This document shows positions 10,064-18,343 of a stretch of 64,000 nucleotides of DNA, in pieces. The stretch's first letter is position 1. Each line of letters opens with the position of its first letter. The DNA comes from Flavobacterium laiguense (GTDB lineage Bacteria > Bacteroidota > Bacteroidia > Flavobacteriales > Flavobacteriaceae), in assembly GCF_003097655.1 (NCBI RefSeq), contig NZ_QCZH01000014.1, positions 28,034-92,033 of the forward strand, written 5' to 3'. Under the pieces are notes generated by a model. It saw only the letters and a list, made by a program, of their open reading frames with translations, was not told the DNA's origin and searched no databases. Made by a program: the position numbers and the translations under genes.

Positions 10064-10097
10064 CAAAATTAGTTTTATTATCAATTCTAAAAATCAA
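10064..10097 (-). promoter_or_regulatory. Candidate promoter of the HYC_CC_PP/TonB receptor operon
   Basis: The minus strand reads TTG-N23-TAATTTTG, matching the Bacteroidetes -33/-7 pattern (TTG, TAnnTTTG) at the upper edge of spacing. The -7 box ends only 4 bases before the ATG, so a transcript from here would be nearly leaderless. Confidence 0.45.
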
Positions 10098-10131
10098 ATT
10101 CTTGTTAAACTTTTTGAAATAGATTCAAACA

Positions 10132-11487
10132 CTACAATTCGAACACTTGCCCCATCTTTGGAATAATACATTCAAAACCATATTTCTCCTGAATTTTCAA
10201 TTGAAGCACTTCGGCTGGTTCATCTTCTCCGTGTACCAAAAAAACATTCTTTGGCTTTTCTTCCAAATCCGAAAGCCAATTAAGTAAGTCCTTTTGGTCA
10301 CCATGGGCTGACAAACCTTCAATTTCAATTACTTTGGCATTTACTTGGTAATACTTACCATGAATTTTCACTTCTTTGGCTCCTTCTAACAATTCTCTTC
10401 CACGGGTTCCTTCGCCTTGATATCCAACAATAATTACCGTAGTTTCGGGCAATTGAATATATCGTTCCAAATAGCTCAAAACTCTTCCACCAGTGACCAT
10501 TCCGCTTGCGGCAATTACTAATTTTGGTTGCTTATTATAAATGGTATCTATCGTTTCTTGGTAATCTGAAATCAGGGTAAACATTTTGCACATAGCAATA
10601 AATTCGTGCTCAGGTAATCTATGCCATTTTTTATTAGCTGTAAACAACCCTAGCATACTGATCCCCATAGGAGTATCAACAATATAAGGGATATTCGGAA
10701 TCCTTTTTTCTTCTTTCAATTTCCAAATCATATACATCACACTTTGGACTCGCTCAACGGCAAAACTTGGTATTATGATAGTCCCTCCATTATGTATTGC
10801 ATTATTAATATACATTTCAAGCTCTAATTTGGGATCTGTTTCTGGATGAAGTCGGTCTCCATAGGTACTTTCAAGAAAAACATAGTCTGCTTTTTTTGGT
10901 TTTATAGGAGGAAACATCAAGACATCATTATCACGGCCTATATCTCCCGAAAAAACTAAAACTTTATTTTCGAGTCGAAGCTCAACCGTACACGCCCCAA
11001 GAATATGTCCTGCATTGGTAAAAACAGCTTCAATTTCGGCATCTAAATCAATGATATCATTAGGATTGATTACTCGAAAATGAGGGAAAACCTTTTCTGC
11101 TTGGGCTACAGTATAAAGAGGCTCGGCTATTTCGTGTTTTGAATATTTCTTTTCATTGGCCAACTTAGCATCTTCTTCTTGAATTTTGGCACTATCCAAG
11201 AGAATCAGTTTAGCGACGTCTGCAGTTGGGCTCGTACAGTATATTTTACCATCAAAACCCTGATTAATTAATCTGGGCAACCATCCACAATGATCTAAAT
11301 GACCATGCGTTAACAATACAAAATCTATCGTTGAGGGCAAAATAGGCAAAGGTTTCCAATTGAGTTCCCGCAGCGGCTTTAATCCTTGAAACTGTCCACA
11401 GTCAATTAGAATTCGAATTCCATTGCTTTCCACCAAAGTTTTTGAACCCGTAACCGTTCCTACCCCACCAATACATGTGATTTTCAT
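10132..11487 (-). CDS. MBL-fold/beta-CASP nuclease-like protein with RNA-specificity motif
   Basis: A 451-residue metallo-beta-lactamase protein of the CPSF73/RNase J-like branch. The di-zinc motif HGHLDH is at residues 61-66. Later ligands are in TNAGHILGACTVEL and FSGDIG. A beta-CASP insertion follows (IIPSFAVERVQ, IAASGMVTGG), and the C-terminal RNA-metabolising motif is GLSAHGDQKDLLNWL, with VHGEDEPAEVLQLKI after it. Proteins of this architecture cleave RNA, or in some cases process DNA. It lies downstream of, and on the same strand as, an ATP-cone/endonuclease gene 189 bases away. It is shorter than RNase J (~550 aa) and lacks that enzyme's C-terminal domain, so it is not the main RNase J. 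Confidence 0.88.
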   Translation of the reverse strand: MKITCIGGVGTVTGSKTLVESNGIRILIDCGQFQGLKPLRELNWKPLPILPSTIDFVLLTHGHLDHCGWLPRLINQGFDGKIYCTSPTADVAKLILLDSAKIQEEDAKLANEKKYSKHEIAEPLYTVAQAEKVFPHFRVINPNDIIDLDAEIEAVFTNAGHILGACTVELRLENKVLVFSGDIGRDNDVLMFPPIKPKKADYVFLESTYGDRLHPETDPKLELEMYINNAIHNGGTIIIPSFAVERVQSVMYMIWKLKEEKRIPNIPYIVDTPMGISMLGLFTANKKWHRLPEHEFIAMCKMFTLISDYQETIDTIYNKQPKLVIAASGMVTGGRVLSYLERYIQLPETTVIIVGYQGEGTRGRELLEGAKEVKIHGKYYQVNAKVIEIEGLSAHGDQKDLLNWLSDLEEKPKNVFLVHGEDEPAEVLQLKIQEKYGFECIIPKMGQVFEL

Positions 11488-11676
11488 TTTAATTGAATTT
11501 AGATTAATCGAAATAGATGCTAAGACACTAAGTCCCTGAGATTCTGAGATAAAAAAACAGTGCTAAATTTTTTTTAACCTCGTTCTTGATTTTAAAACAA
11601 CTCCTTTAACGCTTTTAAATTGCCAGATAAAATCTTAGCAACTTAGTGTTTTACAATCTCAGTCACTTTAAAAAAA

Positions 11677-12507
11677 CTATATAAACCCACACAACTCTGA
11701 CGCTTCTTTGATCACATTCTTTATTCTGGTAGAACTCAAACCAATTTTCTCCAAATCCGTTCTATTATTTACAATCTCCCGAACCAAAATAATATCCAAA
11801 ATCAATAATTTTTCTTTTTCAAAAAGAGTCAATGTTGTTAAACAAGTTATAGGATACAACTGACCGTTGTCTATTTTTGTTTTTAAATTATTGATTGCAG
11901 GGTAATCCCAACACATCAAATTAAGACCAGAACATTTAGCAAAATCAATAGCATCGGAAGTAAAGCGATTATTGGTAACAATCCAACATTTTGAAATAGT
12001 ATCATTTCTAGAAAATATTTCATGCTTTTTTTCTTTTAAATCATTAAATCGTGATAAGATATACATTGGTACTTTCACATCAGTAGCGGCTTCCCTCCCT
12101 ACATGAAACTTACACTCCACCATAGTAATTACATCACTTTTCTTAACTACAACATCAATTTCATGCGAAACACATTTTCCTCGCAGAATCACATTAACTT
12201 TGGCTTCATAATGTTCGGTAGCAAAAAGTCGGGCAATGAACTTTTCGAAGAAAAAGCCCGCAGGACCCAATAATCGAATCGCTTCCCTTAAATTATATCG
12301 GGCAGCGTGCGAATTGGAGACTTTTTTAAGAAGCCCAAAAGCCATTTTATAAATACGTTTGGTAGAAATGCCTTCGTAAACTTCTTTTTCAATCAAATGC
12401 AAAACATCATCAACTATAGCAGAAGTTGCCCCCGATTTCAGTAGAGATTGTTTCAATTTTGAGCGGTTAAAGTCAACAATAGCCCCCGAATGTTTTACAA
12501 TTTTCAT
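11677..12507 (-). CDS. ATP-cone domain fused to a PD-(D/E)XK endonuclease-like domain
   Basis: A 276-residue protein with two recognisable parts. Residues 1-~90 are an ATP-cone (MKIVKHSGAIVDFNRSKL, then YEGISTKRIYKMAFGLLKK), the nucleotide-sensing module of ribonucleotide reductases and NrdR. Residues ~85-200 resemble an Mrr-like restriction-endonuclease fold: FFFEKFIARLF, then the catalytic-type motif EID (116-118) and ECK (131-133), then CWIVTNNRFTSDAIDFAK. The C-terminal ~70 residues are helical. No RNR or methylase partner is adjacent; the neighbour is the beta-CASP protein. The domains are clear, but what nucleic acid it acts on is unknown. Confidence 0.8.
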   Translation of the reverse strand: MKIVKHSGAIVDFNRSKLKQSLLKSGATSAIVDDVLHLIEKEVYEGISTKRIYKMAFGLLKKVSNSHAARYNLREAIRLLGPAGFFFEKFIARLFATEHYEAKVNVILRGKCVSHEIDVVVKKSDVITMVECKFHVGREAATDVKVPMYILSRFNDLKEKKHEIFSRNDTISKCWIVTNNRFTSDAIDFAKCSGLNLMCWDYPAINNLKTKIDNGQLYPITCLTTLTLFEKEKLLILDIILVREIVNNRTDLEKIGLSSTRIKNVIKEASELCGFI

Positions 12508-12566
12508 CTTTTATACATTTGACAATGAGTTGCATCAAATCCACATTAAAGATATAAAAAAAAGAA

Positions 12567-13010
12567 TTACTCACTCCGTTTTTGAAAATAAAACGCTGGT
12601 ATAAAAAGAATTAGAAACAAAGGCTGAATCAAAAAACGACGTACATAAAACAACAAAAGATTATTTTGATTCCCATAGAAATAAAGGATAAAAAAGAAAG
12701 CGAAAATTAAAATCAAAAAGAACAAAATATACAAAATAAAAGAAAATTTGACAATTTCTTTATCCTTAAAAAGAAAATAAATAATCCCTAATGACAAAAC
12801 GGTATTCAAAGCAAAACGAAATAACAAACCTAAAAACAATAGCAAAGCATCAAACTCAGGTAAAGGCAGAACCCTATAATCTCCCTTGAAATAAATCAAA
12901 AAAGGATCATAGAACAAATTGTCTTCAAAGGCACGAACGGTCGCCAATAAACAAACCAGAAGGAGTGAAATAAAAACATTCGCCTTATTTTGAAGTATTT
13001 TATTCCGCAT
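12567..13010 (-). CDS. Exosortase F system-associated membrane protein
   Basis: A 147-residue, strongly hydrophobic protein with about four membrane segments (~12-27, ~55-80, ~88-115, ~122-140) and the charged loop FYDPFLIYFKGDYRVLPLPEFD. It matches the small protein that accompanies XrtF in flavobacteria (TIGR04127-type). Its start overlaps the last 11 bases of the exosortase gene, indicating translational coupling. Its role is thought to be accessory to exosortase processing; the mechanism is not known. Confidence 0.85.
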   Translation of the reverse strand: MRNKILQNKANVFISLLLVCLLATVRAFEDNLFYDPFLIYFKGDYRVLPLPEFDALLLFLGLLFRFALNTVLSLGIIYFLFKDKEIVKFSFILYILFFLILIFAFFFILYFYGNQNNLLLFYVRRFLIQPLFLILFIPAFYFQKRSE

Positions 13011-13536
13011 ATTTTGAAAATTTATTTACCCAAACAATCCACAGAATAAAAACCACACCATAAATAACTAATGGAAAAAGAACACCATGCAAGAGATGGA
13101 GTTGACTAGGAAAACGATAAATCAAAATAACCAAAACAGCAATTCGAATTATATTCAAAATATAAATCAATAGGCTTCCGACAAAAACAAAAAGCAAGGT
13201 GTTTTTCAGATTTCCCGAAAAAGCCACAACGAAAGAAATAAATAATATAATTAAACTAATTGCATTACAACCTTCAACAATCCTTATCATTCCTTTTTGA
13301 TGAAAAAACAATGTGAAAAAAGGCTCTTTTTCGCTTTCCTCAATAAACACACATTTATCAAACCCTGAAAGGACCGTTTCTGTGTTTTTTGCTACCAATC
13401 GTGTAATTGCATCTACTTTACCACTCTCATAACTATCCAAAAAAAACTGATATACAAACGTAAGCACTATATAGGCAAAGAAAAATGCGCCTAGAAAAAG
13501 CAAAAAAGGTTTGTATAGTGCTAAATATTTTTTCAT
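13000..13536 (-). CDS. xrtF: Exosortase family protein XrtF
   Basis: Exosortases are inner-membrane cysteine transpeptidases that cleave sorting tails of exported proteins. This 178-residue protein carries the expected catalytic triad on membrane-facing segments: Cys90 (IVEGCNAISL), Arg131 (NIIRIAVLV) and His150 (LLHGVLFPL). There are about five membrane segments. It is coupled to its accessory gene by an 11-base overlap. No substrate with an obvious C-terminal sorting tail was noticed in this window, so targets must lie elsewhere. The subfamily call rests on length, partner and catalytic context. Confidence 0.87.
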   Translation of the reverse strand: MKKYLALYKPFLLFLGAFFFAYIVLTFVYQFFLDSYESGKVDAITRLVAKNTETVLSGFDKCVFIEESEKEPFFTLFFHQKGMIRIVEGCNAISLIILFISFVVAFSGNLKNTLLFVFVGSLLIYILNIIRIAVLVILIYRFPSQLHLLHGVLFPLVIYGVVFILWIVWVNKFSKYAE

Positions 13537-13706
13537 CCGTACTTTATATTTCTTTTATGGATCTCCATAACTATCGGAACGGGAGGTATCACCTTTCTTC
13601 GCTCCTATTCTGTTTTTTTTAGTCATGGCGATTTCGAAATCATATTTTTAACAAATCTATGCAATTTTAAAATTGACTTTAAATACTTTTGTAAAAAAAA
13701 TAAAAC

Positions 13707-14186
13707 ATGACGTTTCAAGAATTACAACCAAAAGTAACCGAAATCACTTCAAACACAAGTCTTTCCAGAGATGAAAAACTTCTAGCTGTTTGCCAATTTT
13801 TGAGTGATTCTATTTCTTATTATAACTGGGTAGGATTTTATTTTGCCAATCACGAAACTAAAACATTACATCTTGGCTCTTACGTAGGTGCCGAAACAGA
13901 TCACACGGTTATCCCCTTTGGGAAAGGAATTTGTGGGCAAGTTGCGATTTCTAACAACAATTTTGTTGTTCCAGATGTAAGTGCACAAGACAATTATATA
14001 GCCTGTAGTTTTACTGTAAAATCAGAAATCGTGGTACCGCTTTTTGTAAATGGTAAAAACATAGGGCAAATAGATATAGACAGTCATGTAATAGACCCTT
14101 TTACAGAAGAAGATGAACGTTTCTTGGAATTTGTAAACCAGGAAATTGCGAAGTTGTATCAAGATATGAATAATTTAAAAGTGTAA
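13707..14186 (+). CDS. GAF domain protein, free methionine-(R)-sulfoxide reductase-like
   Basis: A 159-residue single-GAF protein of the fRMsr (YebR) type. That enzyme reduces free methionine-R-sulfoxide using cysteines. Two of the three classical cysteines are present: GKGICGQVA (equivalent to E. coli Cys94) and NYIACSFTVKSEIVVPL (equivalent to the catalytic Cys118). The position ten residues before the first is His, not the Cys84 of E. coli. The conserved SYYNWVGFYF and GQIDIDS blocks are intact. An exact TACTTTTG box at 13684-13691 may be its -7 promoter element. Reductase activity is likely but not certain given the missing cysteine. Confidence 0.82.
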   Translation: MTFQELQPKVTEITSNTSLSRDEKLLAVCQFLSDSISYYNWVGFYFANHETKTLHLGSYVGAETDHTVIPFGKGICGQVAISNNNFVVPDVSAQDNYIACSFTVKSEIVVPLFVNGKNIGQIDIDSHVIDPFTEEDERFLEFVNQEIAKLYQDMNNLKV

Positions 14187-14231
14187 ATGCATAGCCACTT
14201 TCCCAGTTCTTGAAATAAAGAGTTGTTTATT

Positions 14232-14262
14232 TTGTTCTTGTCGTAATTAATTTCTACTTTTG
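14232..14262 (+). promoter_or_regulatory. Promoter of rpsO
   Basis: TTG (14232-14234), a 20-base spacer and TACTTTTG (14255-14262) match the Bacteroidetes -33/-7 consensus (TTG-N17-23-TAnnTTTG) exactly. The leader to the rpsO ATG is about 50 bases and contains the short inverted pair cttacaatagctgtaggac. Confidence 0.65.
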
Positions 14263-14318
14263 CAGCCGTCTTACAATAGCTGTAGGACATACATAAAAAT
14301 CATTTAAATAATATTAGC

Positions 14319-14585
14319 ATGTATTTAACTAAAGAGATTAAAGAAGAGATCTTCGCTAAACACGGAGAAAAAACAAACACTGGAAAATCAGAAGCGCAAA
14401 TTGCTTTATTCACTTTCAGAATTAGCCACCTTACGGAACACTTGAAAAAAAATCGTCATGATTATAACACAGAGCGTTCATTAGTATTGCTAGTAGGTAA
14501 AAGAAGATCATTGTTAGACTATTTGAAGAAAACAGAGATCAACAGATACCGTGAGATTATCAAAGTATTGGGTATTAGAAAATAA
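14319..14585 (+). CDS. rpsO: 30S ribosomal protein S15
   Basis: S15 is a primary 16S rRNA-binding protein of the small subunit platform. The 88-residue length is exact for the family. Signature segments are GKSEAQIALFTFRISHLTEHLK and LLVGKRRSLLDYLKK with the conserved RYREIIKVLGIRK end. It precedes pnp, the classical rpsO-pnp order, but a strong terminator and a palindromic repeat lie between them. Confidence 0.97.
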   Translation: MYLTKEIKEEIFAKHGEKTNTGKSEAQIALFTFRISHLTEHLKKNRHDYNTERSLVLLVGKRRSLLDYLKKTEINRYREIIKVLGIRK

Positions 14586-14594
14586 TCAATATAC

Positions 14595-14622
14595 AAAAGA
14601 GGTGCGAAAGTGCCTCTTTTTT
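14595..14622 (+). terminator. Terminator/attenuator after rpsO
   Basis: An 11-bp stem, AAAAGAGG plus GGTGC-type inner pairs (14595-14605 with 14610-14620), is capped by a GAAA tetraloop and followed by T residues. Confidence 0.85.
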
Positions 14623-14636
14623 ATTTTAGAGTTTAG

Positions 14637-14652
14637 TCCCGACACTTCGGGA
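14637..14652. repeat. Short palindromic element TCCCGA-N4-TCGGGA (copy 2)
   Basis: TCCCGA-cact-TCGGGA lies in the rpsO-pnp spacer. Same core and spacing as the copies at 1845 and 26055. Confidence 0.6.
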
Positions 14653-14797
14653 TAAATTTTAGATTCTTCAATCTGATATTGATTTTTTAAATTAATATCT
14701 ACATTAAAAAAAGTTTGGTTTTTCATTGGGTTTTAGGCATTAACTACGCAACAACAACACAACTAAAACCTATGTTAAACTTAAAGAAATAAAAATT

Positions 14798-16933
14798 ATG
14801 ATTCCACAATTATTTGTAGAAAGCATCGATTTAGGTGATGGCAGAAACATCACAATCGAGACAGGTCGTTTGGCCAAACAAGCAGACGGATCTGTTGTAG
14901 TAAGAATTGGTAAAACAGTTATTTTAGGAACAGTTGTATCATCAAGAAAAGCAAGTCCAGGAATCGATTTTTTACCTTTAACGGTAGATTATCGTGAAAA
15001 ATTTGCTGCAGCAGGTCGTTTCCCAGGAGGTTTCTTCAAAAGAGAAGCTCGCCCAAGTGACAGCGAAGTACTAACAATGAGATTAGTTGACCGTGTTTTA
15101 CGTCCACTTTTCCCAAGTGATTACCATGCAGAAGTTCAAGTTATGATTCAGTTAATGTCTCATGACGATGATATTATGCCAGATGCATTAGCAGGATTAG
15201 CCGCTTCGGCAGCACTTGCCTTGTCTGACATTCCATTTGAAACGTTAATCTCTGAAGCTAGAGTTGGTAGAATTGATGGAAAATTCATCATTAATCCTTC
15301 TCGTGCACAATTAGCATTATCAGATATTGATATGATGATTGGAGCTTCGACAGATTCTATCGCAATGGTAGAAGGTGAAATGAAAGAAATTTCAGAAGCA
15401 GAAATGCTAGAAGCAATTAAATTTGCTCACGAACACATCAAAAACCAAATTGCTGCGCAAGAACGTTTGCAAGCTGCTTTTGGAAAAAAAGAAGTTCGTA
15501 CCTACGAAACAGAAAGAACAGACGATGCTATTTACGCAAAAGTAAAAGCAGCAGCTTATGATAAAATTTACGCTATTGCAAGCAAAGGTTCTTCTAAACA
15601 AGAAAGAACTGCTGCATTTGATGCTGTAAAAGAAGAAGTAAAAGCATTATTCACTGAAGAAGAATTGGCAGAAAATGGAGATTTAGTTTCCAAATATTTC
15701 TACAAAACCAACAAAGAAGCGGTACGTAACGTAACATTAGATTTAGGAACTCGTCTTGACGGAAGAAAAACTACAGAGATCAGACCAATTTGGTGTGAAG
15801 TAGATTATTTACCATCCGTTCACGGATCTGCATTGTTTACTCGTGGAGAAACTCAAGCATTGGCAACAGCAACTTTAGGAACTTCTAGAGAAGCCAACCA
15901 AATTGATTCACCATCAGAACAAGGTGAAGAAAAATTCTATTTACACTACAACTTCCCTCCATTTTCTACAGGAGAAGCTCGTCCGTTGAGAGGAACTTCA
16001 AGAAGAGAAGTAGGTCATGGAAACTTAGCCCAAAGAGCGTTGAAAAATATGATTCCTGCCGATTGTCCTTACACCATCCGTGTGGTTTCTGAAGTATTAG
16101 AATCAAATGGTTCTTCTTCTATGGCTACCGTATGTGCTGGAACATTGTCATTAATGGATGCTGGTATCCAAATGATACGTCCTGTTTCTGGAATTGCAAT
16201 GGGATTGATTACTGATGGAGAACGTTTTGCGGTTTTATCCGATATTTTGGGTGATGAAGATCACTTAGGAGATATGGATTTCAAGGTAACTGGAACTTCA
16301 GAAGGTATTACAGCTTGTCAAATGGACATCAAAATTGACGGATTGAAATATGAGATTATGGAAGCTGCTTTGGCACAAGCTAGAGACGGTCGTTTACATA
16401 TACTTAACATACTTACTGATACACTTGCAGCTCCAAAAGAAGATGTAAAAACGTATGCTCCAAAAATCATTACAAGAACCATTCCTGGTAACTTTATCGG
16501 TGCGTTGATTGGACCTGGAGGAAAAGTAATTCAAGAATTACAAAAAGCTACAGGATGTACTATTGTAATCAACGAAGTAGACGAGCAAGGAGTTATCGAA
16601 ATTCTTGGAACAGATCCTGCTGGAATTGAAGCGGTATTGGCTAAAATCCAATCCATCACTTTCAAACCTCAAATGGGAGAAGCCTATGAAGTAAAAGTAA
16701 TCAAAATGCTAGATTTTGGTGCAGTTGTTGAATACCTAGACGCTCCAGGAAACGAAGTATTGCTTCACGTTTCTGAATTGGCTTGGGAAAGAACAGAAAA
16801 CGTTGCTGATGTAGTAAACATGGGTGATGTATTCATGATTAAGTATTTAGGTTTAGACCCAAAAACTCGTAAAGAGAAAGTGTCTAGAAAAGCCTTAATG
16901 GCAAGACCTCCACGTGAGGAGAAAAAAGAGTAA
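14798..16933 (+). CDS. pnp: Polynucleotide phosphorylase
   Basis: PNPase degrades RNA 3'-to-5' with phosphate and can add tails. At 711 aa it has the full family layout. First RNase PH domain: ~1-145, with [21 protein letters not shown]. Helical linker: ~150-300. Second RNase PH domain: ~310-545, with [18 protein letters not shown] and [18 protein letters not shown] domain: [18 protein letters not shown]-terminal S1 domain: [21 protein letters not shown]. It follows rpsO but has a terminator in front, so it is transcribed by readthrough or its own promoter. Confidence 0.98.
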   Translation: MIPQLFVESIDLGDGRNITIETGRLAKQADGSVVVRIGKTVILGTVVSSRKASPGIDFLPLTVDYREKFAAAGRFPGGFFKREARPSDSEVLTMRLVDRVLRPLFPSDYHAEVQVMIQLMSHDDDIMPDALAGLAASAALALSDIPFETLISEARVGRIDGKFIINPSRAQLALSDIDMMIGASTDSIAMVEGEMKEISEAEMLEAIKFAHEHIKNQIAAQERLQAAFGKKEVRTYETERTDDAIYAKVKAAAYDKIYAIASKGSSKQERTAAFDAVKEEVKALFTEEELAENGDLVSKYFYKTNKEAVRNVTLDLGTRLDGRKTTEIRPIWCEVDYLPSVHGSALFTRGETQALATATLGTSREANQIDSPSEQGEEKFYLHYNFPPFSTGEARPLRGTSRREVGHGNLAQRALKNMIPADCPYTIRVVSEVLESNGSSSMATVCAGTLSLMDAGIQMIRPVSGIAMGLITDGERFAVLSDILGDEDHLGDMDFKVTGTSEGITACQMDIKIDGLKYEIMEAALAQARDGRLHILNILTDTLAAPKEDVKTYAPKIITRTIPGNFIGALIGPGGKVIQELQKATGCTIVINEVDEQGVIEILGTDPAGIEAVLAKIQSITFKPQMGEAYEVKVIKMLDFGAVVEYLDAPGNEVLLHVSELAWERTENVADVVNMGDVFMIKYLGLDPKTRKEKVSRKALMARPPREEKKE

Positions 16934-16968
16934 TCAGATCTTAGTTTACTAAAGGTTTATTTATAGAG

Positions 16969-17003
16969 AAAACCCCGTTTCATGTATGTGAAACGGGGTT
17001 TTT
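16969..17003 (+). terminator. Rho-independent terminator of pnp
   Basis: A perfect 14-bp stem (AAAACCCCGTTTCA, 16969-16982, with 16989-17002), a 6-base loop and a trailing T run. Confidence 0.9.
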
Positions 17004-17031
17004 GTTTAAACAACAAACCTTATTAGGGCAT

Positions 17032-17121
17032 GACCCCAGTAGAAAAAGGGGCCAAATAAACAAACCGCTCATTCGGCCCCTTTCCCTACTGCGGTCGGGC
17101 TATCCATGCTACTTCGGTAGC
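17032..17121. other. Structured intergenic element: long hairpin plus UUCG hairpin
   Basis: GACC, CAGTAG and AAAGGGGCC pair in register with GGCCCCTTT, CTACTG and GGTC (17032-17053 with 17075-17096). This gives a ~19-bp stem with small symmetric bulges and a 21-base loop. A second hairpin follows, GCTAC-TTCG-GTAGC (17108-17121). The segment is far more GC-rich than its surroundings and has no open frame. It resembles a repeated flavobacterial intergenic element containing CGGTCGGGCTATCC. It could be a MITE-like repeat or a small RNA. It lies 29 bases after the pnp terminator. Confidence 0.55.
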
Positions 17122-17805
17122 TTATTCCTATCCCTCATGCAATCGTAAAACGAGAAATTTAGATCTTAAAACAACTTTCAATTTATCCACGGTATACTAC
17201 CCAAACGCATTATATTTTGATTAAACAGAATTTTATAATTTTTCATTTCAACAAAGTAAAACCGATCACCAACGAAAAGGAGAAGTAAATTACATCAAAC
17301 AAACGTACTATACTCTTCTTTGTTCTTAAGAATAGCAAAAATTCGAGTCAATGCATCAAAAACAATGAGATACCACCAAAAACTTATTACCCTTTACGTA
17401 TTCTTTGTAGTCTTTGCAGCAAAACACAAAAAACGTTATGATCTTTGATACTATACCTTTTCAATTCTTTTTTTTTATAAATTTAGTTGCATTCTCTTCA
17501 ATCTGCCTACCATTTAAACCAAACCACAAAACACTGTATTTCTAAAATAATTTGTGCCATTTATTACATCTTTAGTTGCTTTTGTGGTTAACAAAAAACC
17601 AAACACTTTTATATCTGTAATAAAAAACATTATGCTCTTCCTGTTAAACAAATCTATTTCTTTTAAGACCAACTTGTTATACACATTCTATCAAGAATAA
17701 CTCAAACATTTATATAAAAAAAATAACACAAACAGCACAGATTATTCAAAGAAAAAAAATATCTTTAACGTGAAAATTATTAACAATTCACCAAAAAAAA
17801 CAACT
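17122..17805. other. Long AT-rich non-coding stretch
   Basis: About 680 bases with no convincing frame on either strand. It is very AT-rich, with fragments such as ctttgtagtctttgcag that resemble the degenerate intergenic repeats seen at 22.57 kb. A near-consensus TATCTTTA at 17760-17767 could be a -7 element for the next gene. Nothing else was recognised. Confidence 0.5.
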
Positions 17806-18234
17806 ATGTCTGATCCAACAATGCCTTGCCCTCCTGAATGCTATCCAACTATTCAAGTTACACAAATTAACACAGTCCCATTTACATTCGGTAAAAACTT
17901 AGAAGTACACTACCCCGTTGCTCCCTTAGTCTCTGCGAAATGGTACACTAATGACGACAAGCATAAAACCTTAAAAATTAGAGCTACCTTATACATTGAT
18001 TCTCAAAACAAAGTTACACCTTATGTAGAACCAAATCCAGTAGTAATTAAAGGTTCTTTACAATTGTATTTTGATTACAACTATAGAGAAGAAAGACCCG
18101 TTAGTGTGAATGTATGGTACATAGAATTAGATTACCCCCAAAATTCTGCTGCTCCCATCACTAGCATTACTTCTTACTTGAGAGACTTAGACCCTGAGAC
18201 CTCTAGAGGGACTGTGACATCAGTGGGTGACTAA
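17806..18234 (+). CDS. Hypothetical protein (142 aa), unrecognised
   Basis: The ATG at 17806 follows an A-rich stretch. A GTG 12 codons upstream (17770) is possible but less likely. The protein has no signal peptide or membrane segment. It opens with a Pro/Cys-rich MSDPTMPCPPECYPTIQVTQ, then reads as beta-strand-rich (TLKIRATLYID, VIKGSLQLYFDYN, VNVWYIELDYP), suggesting a compact beta-sandwich. It stands alone between 870 non-coding bases and a histidine kinase gene 109 bases downstream on the same strand. I do not recognise a family and assign no function. Confidence 0.65.
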   Translation: MSDPTMPCPPECYPTIQVTQINTVPFTFGKNLEVHYPVAPLVSAKWYTNDDKHKTLKIRATLYIDSQNKVTPYVEPNPVVIKGSLQLYFDYNYREERPVSVNVWYIELDYPQNSAAPITSITSYLRDLDPETSRGTVTSVGD

Positions 18235-18343
18235 TAAATAAAGGCTTACAAATTAATAGTACAAGTAATTCACATCGTTTATTTAAAACTTTATAATTTA
18301 AAATAAACTATGTTTTTTTATTACAATTTAAATAAAATCAGCA

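Noticed and set aside
17122..17769. A hidden gene in the long gap before 17.8 kb
   Set aside because: No frame of useful length with protein-like composition was found on either strand; only AT-rich text and repeat fragments.
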